Shown here in pieces: positions 7,936 through 15,565 of a stretch of DNA of 24,238 nucleotides. The stretch lies in contig CASFUI010000105.1 in the NCBI GenBank assembly GCA_949297565.1, forward strand, positions 1 through 24,238, in the 5' to 3' direction. The stretch is from an uncultured Eubacteriales bacterium (lineage in GTDB: Bacteria > Bacillota > Clostridia > Lachnospirales > Lachnospiraceae). The notes under the pieces were generated by a model. It was not told where the DNA came from and did not search any database. It worked only from the letters and a program-made list of their open reading frames with translations. Positions within the stretch are counted from its first letter, which is position 1, and each line of letters begins with the position of its first letter. Position numbers and translations under genes: made by a program.

Positions 7936-9762
7936 TTAATTTCTGTCTGAAACTGTCAATACAAGCTGACTGCTGTCGGCTGTAATTAAATAAGCTCCCT
8001 TTTCTATCACCGCATAAGTTCCTCCTGATATTCCTGTCAGCTCCCCGCTTCTTGTTCTCAGGATAAATTTTACGCCGGACGAATTTCCGTCAATATTTAC
8101 TGTAATTTCAGAATCTTCAACGTCATACGAATAATTTGCCGACAGAAACTCACGCACACGCTTATCTGCCTCAGCGACGCTGCATTTGCTGTAAACCCCG
8201 CTGTTATTCATGTACGATATAAGCGCGGTCGACTTTAATTTTATATTTTCATCCCAGAGCATCTCCGACTTATCCGGCTCACACACATTGCTCATATTGA
8301 GCTCTATATTTTTGTATGCCAGGGCAGTATCAAAACATTTCGCCCTGAAATCACTATAAAACGAATATTTGTCGCCAGACAGTACACTTTCAAGCTCCAA
8401 AATATCGTTATCAATATAAGAAAACAAGTCCGTGCCTCTGTGGTCATCCGCATCCGTCACAACTGTTCTCAGACTGTCTAGAATATCGCTCTCAGACTGC
8501 ACCAGCTCAGAAATCTCACTTTTTTTTGCCGATATACTCAAAAACTTATAATTTTCCAGATAATTTGAAAAAACACTGTAATCCGCTTCAAGCTTGTCTT
8601 CTACTGTTGTAAGGTCATCTCTTGAAGTTGTAAGCCCTGCCTCAGCATCAATCTCCGCAAACAGCCTGAAGAAATAATCAAGCTCTCGCACCGATACTAA
8701 ATTATTATCGGAATAATTAAGCTGTGGCGCCGTCATAAACGTAAACTTGGCGCCCGATGTCTCGGCAAGATTGGAAATATCAGGCCATATAACATTTTCA
8801 AGCAGTGAGCTTGTACTCCGCGAATAATATTCATCAACTTTATCCTCATGTTCGAACGCAAACACCGGAAAATCCTTTACAACAGCAACCTGCGCGTCAA
8901 CAACAGGATATAGCTCGTAATCCGATGCCTCCGACATAATAGCGGTGAGGATACCGATGCCCGAAATATCTTTTATATAGTCTCCGTTTATACAAAAAAC
9001 ATATGCATGGTCAAGACTTTTTCTCCATATAACTGCCGGCTGATCCTCATTCTCAATCTTCTCGCCTGAAACGTCGTCAAGCACTGCCGACATATATGTC
9101 TTTGTTCCGCTCATTGTCCTGTACCACGGCATTTTAAGCTGCATATCCTGAAATTCTCCGTCCGGGTCGTTTTCTTTTGTATACCATGTCTCCCCTCCAA
9201 GCAGAAATCCGTCATACAGCTTTATACCGGAAGCCGTTATCTGACTGCTCTCCGGACTTATTCCACATATCTGTGAAAGCCACGGACTTGCCGCAAAATC
9301 ATCATATGACGGAAGCGTGCAGAAAACAAGATTTATTCCGTAATCAGTAAGCATGGAAAGCGTTGTAACATCTTTTCTTACATTGACATATTCGGAATCA
9401 AGCAAAACAGCATCAGGATACTTTTCATTATATCTGTGAAAATCTCTGACAGACCTGTACACGACAATATTACGCTTTGTGTAGGTGCACCATTTATATA
9501 CTGTATTGCCGCATTCGCTGTCCAAATCGCCGATATATACAATATACCTGCTGTCACTCTTTATGACGTCATCTTCGTTCGCAATTACCGAAAATTCATC
9601 ATTGCTGTTCAGCCCGGTCATTTCAGACTTTTCATACCTGTTCTCATCAAAACTGTTGTATTTTTTACGAATTATTCCCGAAAACTGAAACATAAAAATA
9701 ACCAGAAGCATTAAACTGCTGATTGTAAAATATATCCTTTTAGAAAGATTTATGTTTTCCAT
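7936..9762 (-). CDS. DUF2194-like membrane-anchored extracytoplasmic protein
   Basis: This 608-residue protein has one N-terminal membrane segment (about 9-30) followed by a long extracytoplasmic region. Residues 70-270 look like an alpha/beta domain (SRYIVYIGDLDSE, DAVLLDSEYVNV, GINLVFCTLPSY). Residues 285-360 contain VVDAQVAVVKDFPVFAFE and a following IWPDISNLAE-GAKFTFMTAP stretch that resembles the deacetylase-like barrel core seen in DUF2194 proteins. That is roughly the place where PelA-type deacetylases carry their catalytic Asp (Asp297 here). A C-terminal beta region ends the protein. ATG 9762 has GGAG at 6-nt spacing. By position, between the GT-C-like gene and pelF, it could replace the deacetylase part of PelA. 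That assignment is inference, and I cannot verify a full metal triad. Confidence 0.6.
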   Translation of the reverse strand: MENINLSKRIYFTISSLMLLVIFMFQFSGIIRKKYNSFDENRYEKSEMTGLNSNDEFSVIANEDDVIKSDSRYIVYIGDLDSECGNTVYKWCTYTKRNIVVYRSVRDFHRYNEKYPDAVLLDSEYVNVRKDVTTLSMLTDYGINLVFCTLPSYDDFAASPWLSQICGISPESSQITASGIKLYDGFLLGGETWYTKENDPDGEFQDMQLKMPWYRTMSGTKTYMSAVLDDVSGEKIENEDQPAVIWRKSLDHAYVFCINGDYIKDISGIGILTAIMSEASDYELYPVVDAQVAVVKDFPVFAFEHEDKVDEYYSRSTSSLLENVIWPDISNLAETSGAKFTFMTAPQLNYSDNNLVSVRELDYFFRLFAEIDAEAGLTTSRDDLTTVEDKLEADYSVFSNYLENYKFLSISAKKSEISELVQSESDILDSLRTVVTDADDHRGTDLFSYIDNDILELESVLSGDKYSFYSDFRAKCFDTALAYKNIELNMSNVCEPDKSEMLWDENIKLKSTALISYMNNSGVYSKCSVAEADKRVREFLSANYSYDVEDSEITVNIDGNSSGVKFILRTRSGELTGISGGTYAVIEKGAYLITADSSQLVLTVSDRN

Positions 9763-9781
9763 ACCAATCTCCGTTCCGGTT

Positions 9782-12103
9782 TTAATTTCTATATCCGAAA
9801 TCTATATTCAGATTATACAGGTTAGATGTGTTCTGTTCCAGCTTATAACATATAAACTCTTCGTCCTCATAGTATATGCTCATATCCTCAGGAAACAGCT
9901 TTCTGAACTCCTCCGCCCAGTAATACATTTTTGACATTATAATCCACCTGTACCTTCCGGTGTAAGATATAATCCCGGAAAACTGCGGAAGTGTTTCAGC
10001 CGCTCCCTCCCTCGAAATTCTCTGACCGCTGCCCTCATATTCGACCGTGTAGTCAACGGGAATTTTTTCAACGTACACATATATATATTTTGTAGGAATT
10101 GTTATGCGTGATTCAGGGTAACTCTTCATCTCTTTCAGAAGCTCAAGTATCTCGTAATGATAACCGTGATTATCAACCATTCTCAGCTCATCATTCGCAG
10201 AGAGTATAGTCCATGTCTTGTCTTTATTTTCTTTTATAATCCTTCCCAGGCAATAAACGGCGCCATTTGTCTCGAGCATTTCAGACGACTGATAAATTAT
10301 CGGCGCTCTGATGCCGTAAATGTCAACCGCCCTTACGCACACAACTGTGCAGACAATCAGAGACACAACATTATAAAATCTTTTTTCATTTATAAGACGA
10401 GACACAAAATATGGAAGTAAGTCCAAATCCATAGCCACAAGAACAGTCATTGAATATGTCATATAGATACGTGTTCTGTTCTGGTCCATAAGCATCGGCA
10501 GTCCGAATACGTCAGCAATAAACATAACATGAATTAAAATTATTGAAACCGCAGCTGTTATAAGCCTGGCTCCGTAATCATAATCTGAACATATTCCAGA
10601 TATAATACCGAAAAATATTAATATCGCACAGCTTACCAGCATAAACCACACATAAAATACAGGGTCAGACGGAAATACCCACTCTTCAATTTCACTCAAA
10701 AGAGAGTTATACGCCTTTGTCAAAACACCCTGCATGCGCTTAATCACCGCGGACACATGCGTCTTGTCCGTTTCCTGTGAAGCGCCCTGGCCGTCAATAT
10801 CTGATTGCTGTTCATCTCCTGTCCCCTGAGATAACTGCTCATCCTGACCGCTTTCTCCTTCATTTACAATCGTGTTATTCCCCGTGGCGCTCTCACTGCC
10901 TGAAATAACACTCAGACCCCAGCCAATAGAGCCCTGCATAGGCTTCCCCATAAGCACCGCCGCCGCCATGGGAAGTACTCCCAAAAGCACCCCCAGCACA
11001 AAAGCCACAAATATTTTTACAAGATATCTCGGACGGAAAAATCTGCCGCAGAAACCAACGACAACTCCTGTGCAGAACAGTCCCGCAATCATTGTTCCGT
11101 AAAAATGTACCGCTATTGTAAGCGAAAAACTTACTGCCGCATACACCAAGTCCTCAGCTGCCATAGCGGCATCCGGATATTTGCGCAAATCCGAAAGCTT
11201 TAATTTTTCATGATATATTTTCTGATGCCTGAAAAATTCAAAAATAAAATAAATGCTCGGAAGTATAAAAATCATGCCGTATTCCTGCGGAAGATTGTTG
11301 ACATAACGTATCACACACTCCTTATTGAGCATATTTACCGCCGCAAATAAAAACACCGCCGCATAAGCCGGATATACAGAGCGACATACGCCGCGGCAGA
11401 ACGCAAATAACGCAAGATGTATATACAGGGCGCTCGTCACTGTAAACAGCCGCAAAAGTACGTAGGTATCTATTCCGAACACTGCATGCATATAATAAAT
11501 GATACAGTGAAAACCATAGGGATAAACACCTGCCACAAACAGGTCGTTGTCCGACATAGCATTAATCCAATAATTGTGCACAGGTATATCAGACACAGTA
11601 TAACCGTTATTTATCACACTGTTTGAGCCGTAGGCAACACAAATCACACATGACAGTACAAAAGCAAATATAAGCTCCCAGCCGTATTGAAGCAAAAACG
11701 CGCCCAGACGTGACATTAAGCTCTTAAACTTTATTCCGAGATTTTTTCTGCAAAGCTCAGAAAAAGTGCGCCGCCCCATAGTCTTGCGCAAAAATCTCCC
11801 GAAAATATCCAATATCCCGGTCAGCTTACTCTTCAGACGGACACGGTCACGCACAATTAAAAATGCCGCAGCAACGCCAAATGTAGATAAAAACAGAGTA
11901 AAACCATTAGAAATATGCATAAATTGCAGTATAAAAACAATATTAATTATATAGAAATTACCTGCAATAATACAAATCAAAAATTTTTCACACAGCCGTC
12001 GTCCTGATATTCTCCTGCCAAGAACTGCCGCCGGAACCGCCAGCACCAGTATTGTATAAAGCATCAGTATCCCCAGCGACTGCAATGCATTTATAACGGG
12101 CAT
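9782..12103 (-). CDS. GT-C-like multi-spanning membrane protein (DUF6541-like)
   Basis: This 773-residue protein has roughly a dozen membrane helices and a hydrophilic insertion. The first large outside loop has VSDIPVHNYW (Asp172, His176) and, about 20 residues on, YPYGFHCIIYY. This Asp-x-Pro-x-His plus 'YPxGxH' pattern is typical of GT-C glycosyltransferase-like membrane proteins that use lipid-linked sugars. A Ser/Gln/Gly/Asp-rich low-complexity linker (about 400-448) joins two membrane blocks, and the C-terminus is a soluble domain of about 150 residues. The ATG at 12103 is preferred over a TTG two codons upstream because GGAG lies 10 nt before it. It sits 17 nt after the PelE-like gene. 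It probably transfers a sugar from a polyprenyl carrier outside the membrane. The exact reaction is unknown. Confidence 0.6.
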   Translation of the reverse strand: MPVINALQSLGILMLYTILVLAVPAAVLGRRISGRRLCEKFLICIIAGNFYIINIVFILQFMHISNGFTLFLSTFGVAAAFLIVRDRVRLKSKLTGILDIFGRFLRKTMGRRTFSELCRKNLGIKFKSLMSRLGAFLLQYGWELIFAFVLSCVICVAYGSNSVINNGYTVSDIPVHNYWINAMSDNDLFVAGVYPYGFHCIIYYMHAVFGIDTYVLLRLFTVTSALYIHLALFAFCRGVCRSVYPAYAAVFLFAAVNMLNKECVIRYVNNLPQEYGMIFILPSIYFIFEFFRHQKIYHEKLKLSDLRKYPDAAMAAEDLVYAAVSFSLTIAVHFYGTMIAGLFCTGVVVGFCGRFFRPRYLVKIFVAFVLGVLLGVLPMAAAVLMGKPMQGSIGWGLSVISGSESATGNNTIVNEGESGQDEQLSQGTGDEQQSDIDGQGASQETDKTHVSAVIKRMQGVLTKAYNSLLSEIEEWVFPSDPVFYVWFMLVSCAILIFFGIISGICSDYDYGARLITAAVSIILIHVMFIADVFGLPMLMDQNRTRIYMTYSMTVLVAMDLDLLPYFVSRLINEKRFYNVVSLIVCTVVCVRAVDIYGIRAPIIYQSSEMLETNGAVYCLGRIIKENKDKTWTILSANDELRMVDNHGYHYEILELLKEMKSYPESRITIPTKYIYVYVEKIPVDYTVEYEGSGQRISREGAAETLPQFSGIISYTGRYRWIIMSKMYYWAEEFRKLFPEDMSIYYEDEEFICYKLEQNTSNLYNLNIDFGYRN

Positions 12104-12120
12104 AGACAAATGTCTCCAAT

Positions 12121-12936
12121 CTATCCAAACATTCTAAATATCTCAAGTGTATCGCTGTCTATCACAATATCTGTATTTTTCAGCTTTTCTATCGTCTGTA
12201 TAAATTTTTCTCCGTTGTCAGTATCATAGTAATATCGAAGATAACATTTATAGGGAGTAAGCATGCCGGATAAATTTTTATCAGCCAGCCCGCACCACTC
12301 TCCCGCACTCACATTCTCCCCGATTTCAAGCATACAGCCCACTATCCACTCATAGTACTCCGGTTTAAACTCACCGCTGCAGCGCTCAAGCATAATCCTC
12401 ATAAGCTCATCGAGCATCTTAGTGTACTGTTTCTGCTCTGTCGGCAAAAAAACCTTCTGACAGACCATATCGTAAATTGTCTGTATCAGCTCACTGCACT
12501 TTTCAGCCTGCACCACATCGCTGTCCTTTATTTCATTATAAAGCTTCTGCACGCTGCTTCTGAAATCCCCCAGCTCATCTCTTAACGCCGCCGCCGCGTA
12601 ATGTGAAGTCTCTGTGTCATCGCTGTTTAAAGCGTACGAAATGGAGCCAAGCGACTGTTTCATATCTTTTCTGAGCACATTCATCATAAGCTCGCGCTGA
12701 TTTTTGTAATTGCTGATGGCAACCGCCTCCTGTATGGAAACAAAATTCCGCTCCTGTTCGATATTACTTTTATCGACCTGCTTTATTCTTGCCTTACTGA
12801 AAATTACATCTTCCAAATCAACCTGTTTGTGAAAAAAAATAATTCTGAAAACCTTTGATAATATATAAAACAAAAGCAAGACCACAGGTATACAGCATAC
12901 AATCAGCACAACGGCAATAATATCACTCCAATCCAT
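12121..12936 (-). CDS. PelE-like membrane-anchored helical protein (tentative)
   Basis: This 271-residue protein has one N-terminal hydrophobic stretch (about 5-34, possibly a hairpin) followed by an entirely helical soluble region (about 45-270) of TPR-like character, without recognised catalytic motifs. In Pel systems PelE has N-terminal membrane helices and a TPR domain, and its gene follows pelD, as here. Position and architecture, not sequence signature, support the call. The start ATG overlaps the PelD-like gene by 14 nt and has a strong GGAGG. It likely bridges the PelD-like receptor to PelF/PelG in the membrane synthase complex. It could equally be an unrelated helical adaptor. Confidence 0.45.
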   Translation of the reverse strand: MDWSDIIAVVLIVCCIPVVLLLFYILSKVFRIIFFHKQVDLEDVIFSKARIKQVDKSNIEQERNFVSIQEAVAISNYKNQRELMMNVLRKDMKQSLGSISYALNSDDTETSHYAAAALRDELGDFRSSVQKLYNEIKDSDVVQAEKCSELIQTIYDMVCQKVFLPTEQKQYTKMLDELMRIMLERCSGEFKPEYYEWIVGCMLEIGENVSAGEWCGLADKNLSGMLTPYKCYLRYYYDTDNGEKFIQTIEKLKNTDIVIDSDTLEIFRMFG

Positions 12937-15154
12937 ATGCCCCTCCGCTTATATCGTCTGTCATCATATCAAATGAGTACCCTGCCTCCTCAATTCTTTT
13001 TGTGACAAAGCCCGCATCCTCCGTGCTTGTATTTGCAAGCAGCACATACAGATTGCCGTCTCCGAGGCTCCCCAGATAATCCGAAGCTCTGAAAAGCTTT
13101 TGCAGCTCAACACTCACAGCTTTTAAATCTTTTTCTTCAGTATTAATCCTTATAACAGAACAGTCCGCAAGCCCTTTTTTCCGCGCCCGCATATACGCAT
13201 CAAGCAGAGTTTTAAACGCCTGTGAATCAAGCATTCTTGTTCCCTCTATATATCGCTCGTTTTCAAGCATCTCAATGTAACGATTTGCCCTCAACACCGC
13301 ATTTTGTATAAGATAGCTTACAACTCGCAGCCTGTTTGACTGTGAAAGGTTCATCTGCTCCCATGCGATATTCCACAGCATTATTATAGAGCTTATCTCA
13401 TCCCCCGACATAATTGCTGCTGCCATAAGAGGATAATCCTTTTCAAGCTTTCTGTTAATATATACATCACCATGCTTTAACGAATTATACATATCCGTAT
13501 ATTTGGTATATTCTATAGAGTTGCCGAGTTTTTTGGCATTCGGCGAGGTTGCCGATATTAGTCTTGCGTAGCTTCTGTTGGATACATTGTATATTGCAAC
13601 CTCCCGGCAGTCCATAAGCTTTGAAACCACCTCCGCAGCATGGAAAAAAACCTCCTCAGGCTCATCCATATCAAGCGTCGAGGTAATCTCAAAAATCCTT
13701 CCCAAACTGTCGCTCTGGTTTACAACCTGTGTTTCCAGCTCGTCCTTAAGCTTCGTATTGATTATATTAATATCCTCAATATTCTTTAGCCTGCTGTCAA
13801 GATAGCTTACCTCATCAGCCTTATCAGCCTTTAAAAGATGAAGCTGGTCTCTTAAATAACCTACGCTAAGACCGAGAATAACAAGCTGTGCAATCCAGAC
13901 ATACGTATTGTAATCAAGTATAATCTCAAAACCTGTTCTCGAATACATCTGTCTGAAAAAATAACCCGCTACCGAGAGTATAGCCGAAAATAAAGCCTGC
14001 TGCTGCCCGTATATTATCGCAAATATAAGCACATATATAAGATAGCAGTCCAGCCTTGCAAGATAAGCGCTTCCTGTGGTGCGGTTGTTAAGCATAAAAA
14101 ATGGTATAAACACAATTATATTCTCAATAAACGGAAGCATAACCAAAAAAGCTTTTTTTATAAAACGCCTCACCCTTGCCGACAGCTTATCCTGCAAAAT
14201 CCCCTCCTGAACAAACTTTTCAGGCGACGATTTTATAGTATCTATAACTGAGGCGGCACATTCTTTAGCACTTTTAAAAAATTTTATCTCTAGCTCGGAA
14301 TTCAGCTCATGCAGCTCATTTTCACTATCGGGCAAACTGTTATTAATTATTGCTTGTCTCTCATTGGGATTTTTTCCGAATGCCTCCTTAATCTGCCCGG
14401 CAAGCTCTTGCTGCGAAACAGTATTTTCTGAGCGCAGACGGTATAAACCGAATTTGAAACTTTCTTTATTCATAACCCTGTAAAGAGCCTCTGTCATATC
14501 AGAGATATAAACAGGCGAATAATCACTGCCTCTTAGCACTATTTCGTTCTTATTGAGCAAATCTATACACATCCGGCTGCACAAATCCAAAGCCTCTGCT
14601 GCATTCCTCGGCTCAAATGTCAGTTCCTCAATCCTCAGGGCAATTACATCCGCCCCGGTAGTTTTCCTGCACATACCGCACAAATTTTCGCCGTTCAACA
14701 GCGCGTTGGCTTTATACGCTCCTGCATACCTTTCAGCCCTATCGCTGCCCAGAGGTCTCTGTTCACGAATTATTTCCCTGTATTCATCGCTGTTTGTATT
14801 ATAAACTTCATCCGAGGACAGAAACAGAAAACGTCCATGCCCCATTAATGTAAACGCGTTAAGGCAGTTATACAGTCCCGCGCCAAAACGAACAGCTTCA
14901 CTGTATCCGCTCACCCACCTGAAATTACTGTCAAACGCGCCAGTAAATATCGTAATATCAGGGTTTACACTCTCAAAAATTTCTTTTATACAGCTGTTTT
15001 CATATGAAAAATTGTACTGCTCATAAACCTTTTTATACCTGTTCTCAGGCTTCTGTCCTCCTGTAAGCGCATATATGCGCGCACCCTCCTTGCTCAGCTT
15101 CTGAATTATCGCCGAAGTAACGGTGTCAGCACCGCCTGCAATCAATACCCTCAT
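12923..15154 (-). CDS. pelD: PelD-like c-di-GMP receptor fused to an N-terminal degenerate SDR domain
   Basis: This 743-residue multidomain protein reads, in order: an extended SDR/NAD-epimerase-like domain (about 1-300); four membrane helices (about 335-435); a coiled coil (440-480); a GAF domain (490-620); and a GGDEF-like domain (640-743). TM-GAF-degenerate GGDEF is the PelD architecture. The active-site GGDEF is replaced by GDGNL (698-702), so diguanylate cyclase activity is not expected. The inhibitory-site RxxD survives as RASD (Arg689, Asp692), five residues before it, as in PelD, where it binds c-di-GMP. The SDR part has lost the second and third glycines of the dinucleotide loop (GGADTVT, 7-13). 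SSDEVY (113-118) is kept, but Tyr143 and Lys148 are one residue too far apart for YxxxK. It is probably a non-catalytic binding domain. The start overlaps the PqqD-like stop as ATGA. Confidence 0.8.
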   Translation of the reverse strand: MRVLIAGGADTVTSAIIQKLSKEGARIYALTGGQKPENRYKKVYEQYNFSYENSCIKEIFESVNPDITIFTGAFDSNFRWVSGYSEAVRFGAGLYNCLNAFTLMGHGRFLFLSSDEVYNTNSDEYREIIREQRPLGSDRAERYAGAYKANALLNGENLCGMCRKTTGADVIALRIEELTFEPRNAAEALDLCSRMCIDLLNKNEIVLRGSDYSPVYISDMTEALYRVMNKESFKFGLYRLRSENTVSQQELAGQIKEAFGKNPNERQAIINNSLPDSENELHELNSELEIKFFKSAKECAASVIDTIKSSPEKFVQEGILQDKLSARVRRFIKKAFLVMLPFIENIIVFIPFFMLNNRTTGSAYLARLDCYLIYVLIFAIIYGQQQALFSAILSVAGYFFRQMYSRTGFEIILDYNTYVWIAQLVILGLSVGYLRDQLHLLKADKADEVSYLDSRLKNIEDINIINTKLKDELETQVVNQSDSLGRIFEITSTLDMDEPEEVFFHAAEVVSKLMDCREVAIYNVSNRSYARLISATSPNAKKLGNSIEYTKYTDMYNSLKHGDVYINRKLEKDYPLMAAAIMSGDEISSIIMLWNIAWEQMNLSQSNRLRVVSYLIQNAVLRANRYIEMLENERYIEGTRMLDSQAFKTLLDAYMRARKKGLADCSVIRINTEEKDLKAVSVELQKLFRASDYLGSLGDGNLYVLLANTSTEDAGFVTKRIEEAGYSFDMMTDDISGGAYGLE

Positions 15155-15411
15155 ATATCCACTCCCTGCCGCCTCAGCTCTTCCACAAATAAAACAGTGT
15201 CGTCGTATGCTTCGTTAAACTGTATTCCGTACAATTCTGCTATCTCCTGTGCCGTTCCGGAAACCGAATACCCCATTGCAAAACACTTCCACATATGCGC
15301 CCCTGTCTCATTCACCATAACAGGAGCGATATATGCCTCTTCAGAAACGCTGCAATCAACTATCCAATAGCTTCCCGCCGCGTAGCGAAGCGAATACCTG
15401 TCTCTTTTCAT
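15151..15411 (-). CDS. PqqD-like small protein, first gene of Pel-like operon
   Basis: This 86-residue protein has the PqqD-family pattern: an N-terminal beta hairpin (YSLRYAAGSYWIVD), 'VNETGAHMWKCFAMGYSVSGTAQEIAELYG' as two helices (residues about 33-62), then a helix ending in a hydrophobic V-F-V-E-E-L-RRQGVDI tail. PqqD domains are small winged-helix-like folds best known for binding peptides of RiPP pathways. Related domains also occur in cell-surface polysaccharide loci. The gene lies directly behind the operon promoter and overlaps the PelD-like gene by four bases. ATG 15411 is preferred (AGAGAGGG 6 nt upstream). ATG 15417 and GTG 15429 are in-frame alternatives. Its partner is unknown. 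A regulatory or adaptor role in polysaccharide synthesis is inference. Confidence 0.6.
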   Translation of the reverse strand: MKRDRYSLRYAAGSYWIVDCSVSEEAYIAPVMVNETGAHMWKCFAMGYSVSGTAQEIAELYGIQFNEAYDDTVLFVEELRRQGVDI

Positions 15412-15447
15412 TAACATCCCTCTCTGCACCTGCTATACTTGTTTTTT

Positions 15448-15476
15448 ATTATATTACAAATAAATTACAATGTAAA
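15448..15476 (-). promoter_or_regulatory. Sigma-A promoter of the Pel-like operon
   Basis: Read on the minus strand, TTTACA (15471-15476) and TATAAT (15448-15453) are separated by exactly 17 bases. This is a near-consensus housekeeping promoter, with a start expected near 15441 and a leader of about 30 nt to the PqqD-like ATG. It lies between the ABC terminator and the first Pel-like gene, so the operon is transcribed separately from the exporter. Confidence 0.75.
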
Positions 15477-15489
15477 GTTAGCATAAACT

Positions 15490-15528
15490 CAAAAATGCAC
15501 TGCCGGAAATTATTTTCCGACAGTGCAT
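15490..15528 (-). terminator. Intrinsic terminator of the ABC exporter operon
   Basis: The two 15-nt arms 15495-15509 and 15514-15528 pair around a TTAT loop. The one mispair (C with A on the plus strand) becomes a G-U wobble in the minus-strand RNA. In that direction the stem is followed by a run of T (15491-15495). It lies 38 nt after the stop of the second ABC gene. Confidence 0.85.
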
Positions 15529-15565
15529 ATACTTCTGAACATATTCAGTTTTATATCAAATTATA

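Noticed and set aside
12923..13090. Active diguanylate cyclase domain
   Set aside because: The GGDEF motif is replaced by GDGNL, so catalysis is not expected. Only the RxxD binding site remains.
15411..15429. GTG at 15429 as start of the PqqD-like gene
   Set aside because: It has no good ribosome binding site, while ATG 15411 has AGAGAGGG 6 nt upstream and still keeps the whole domain.
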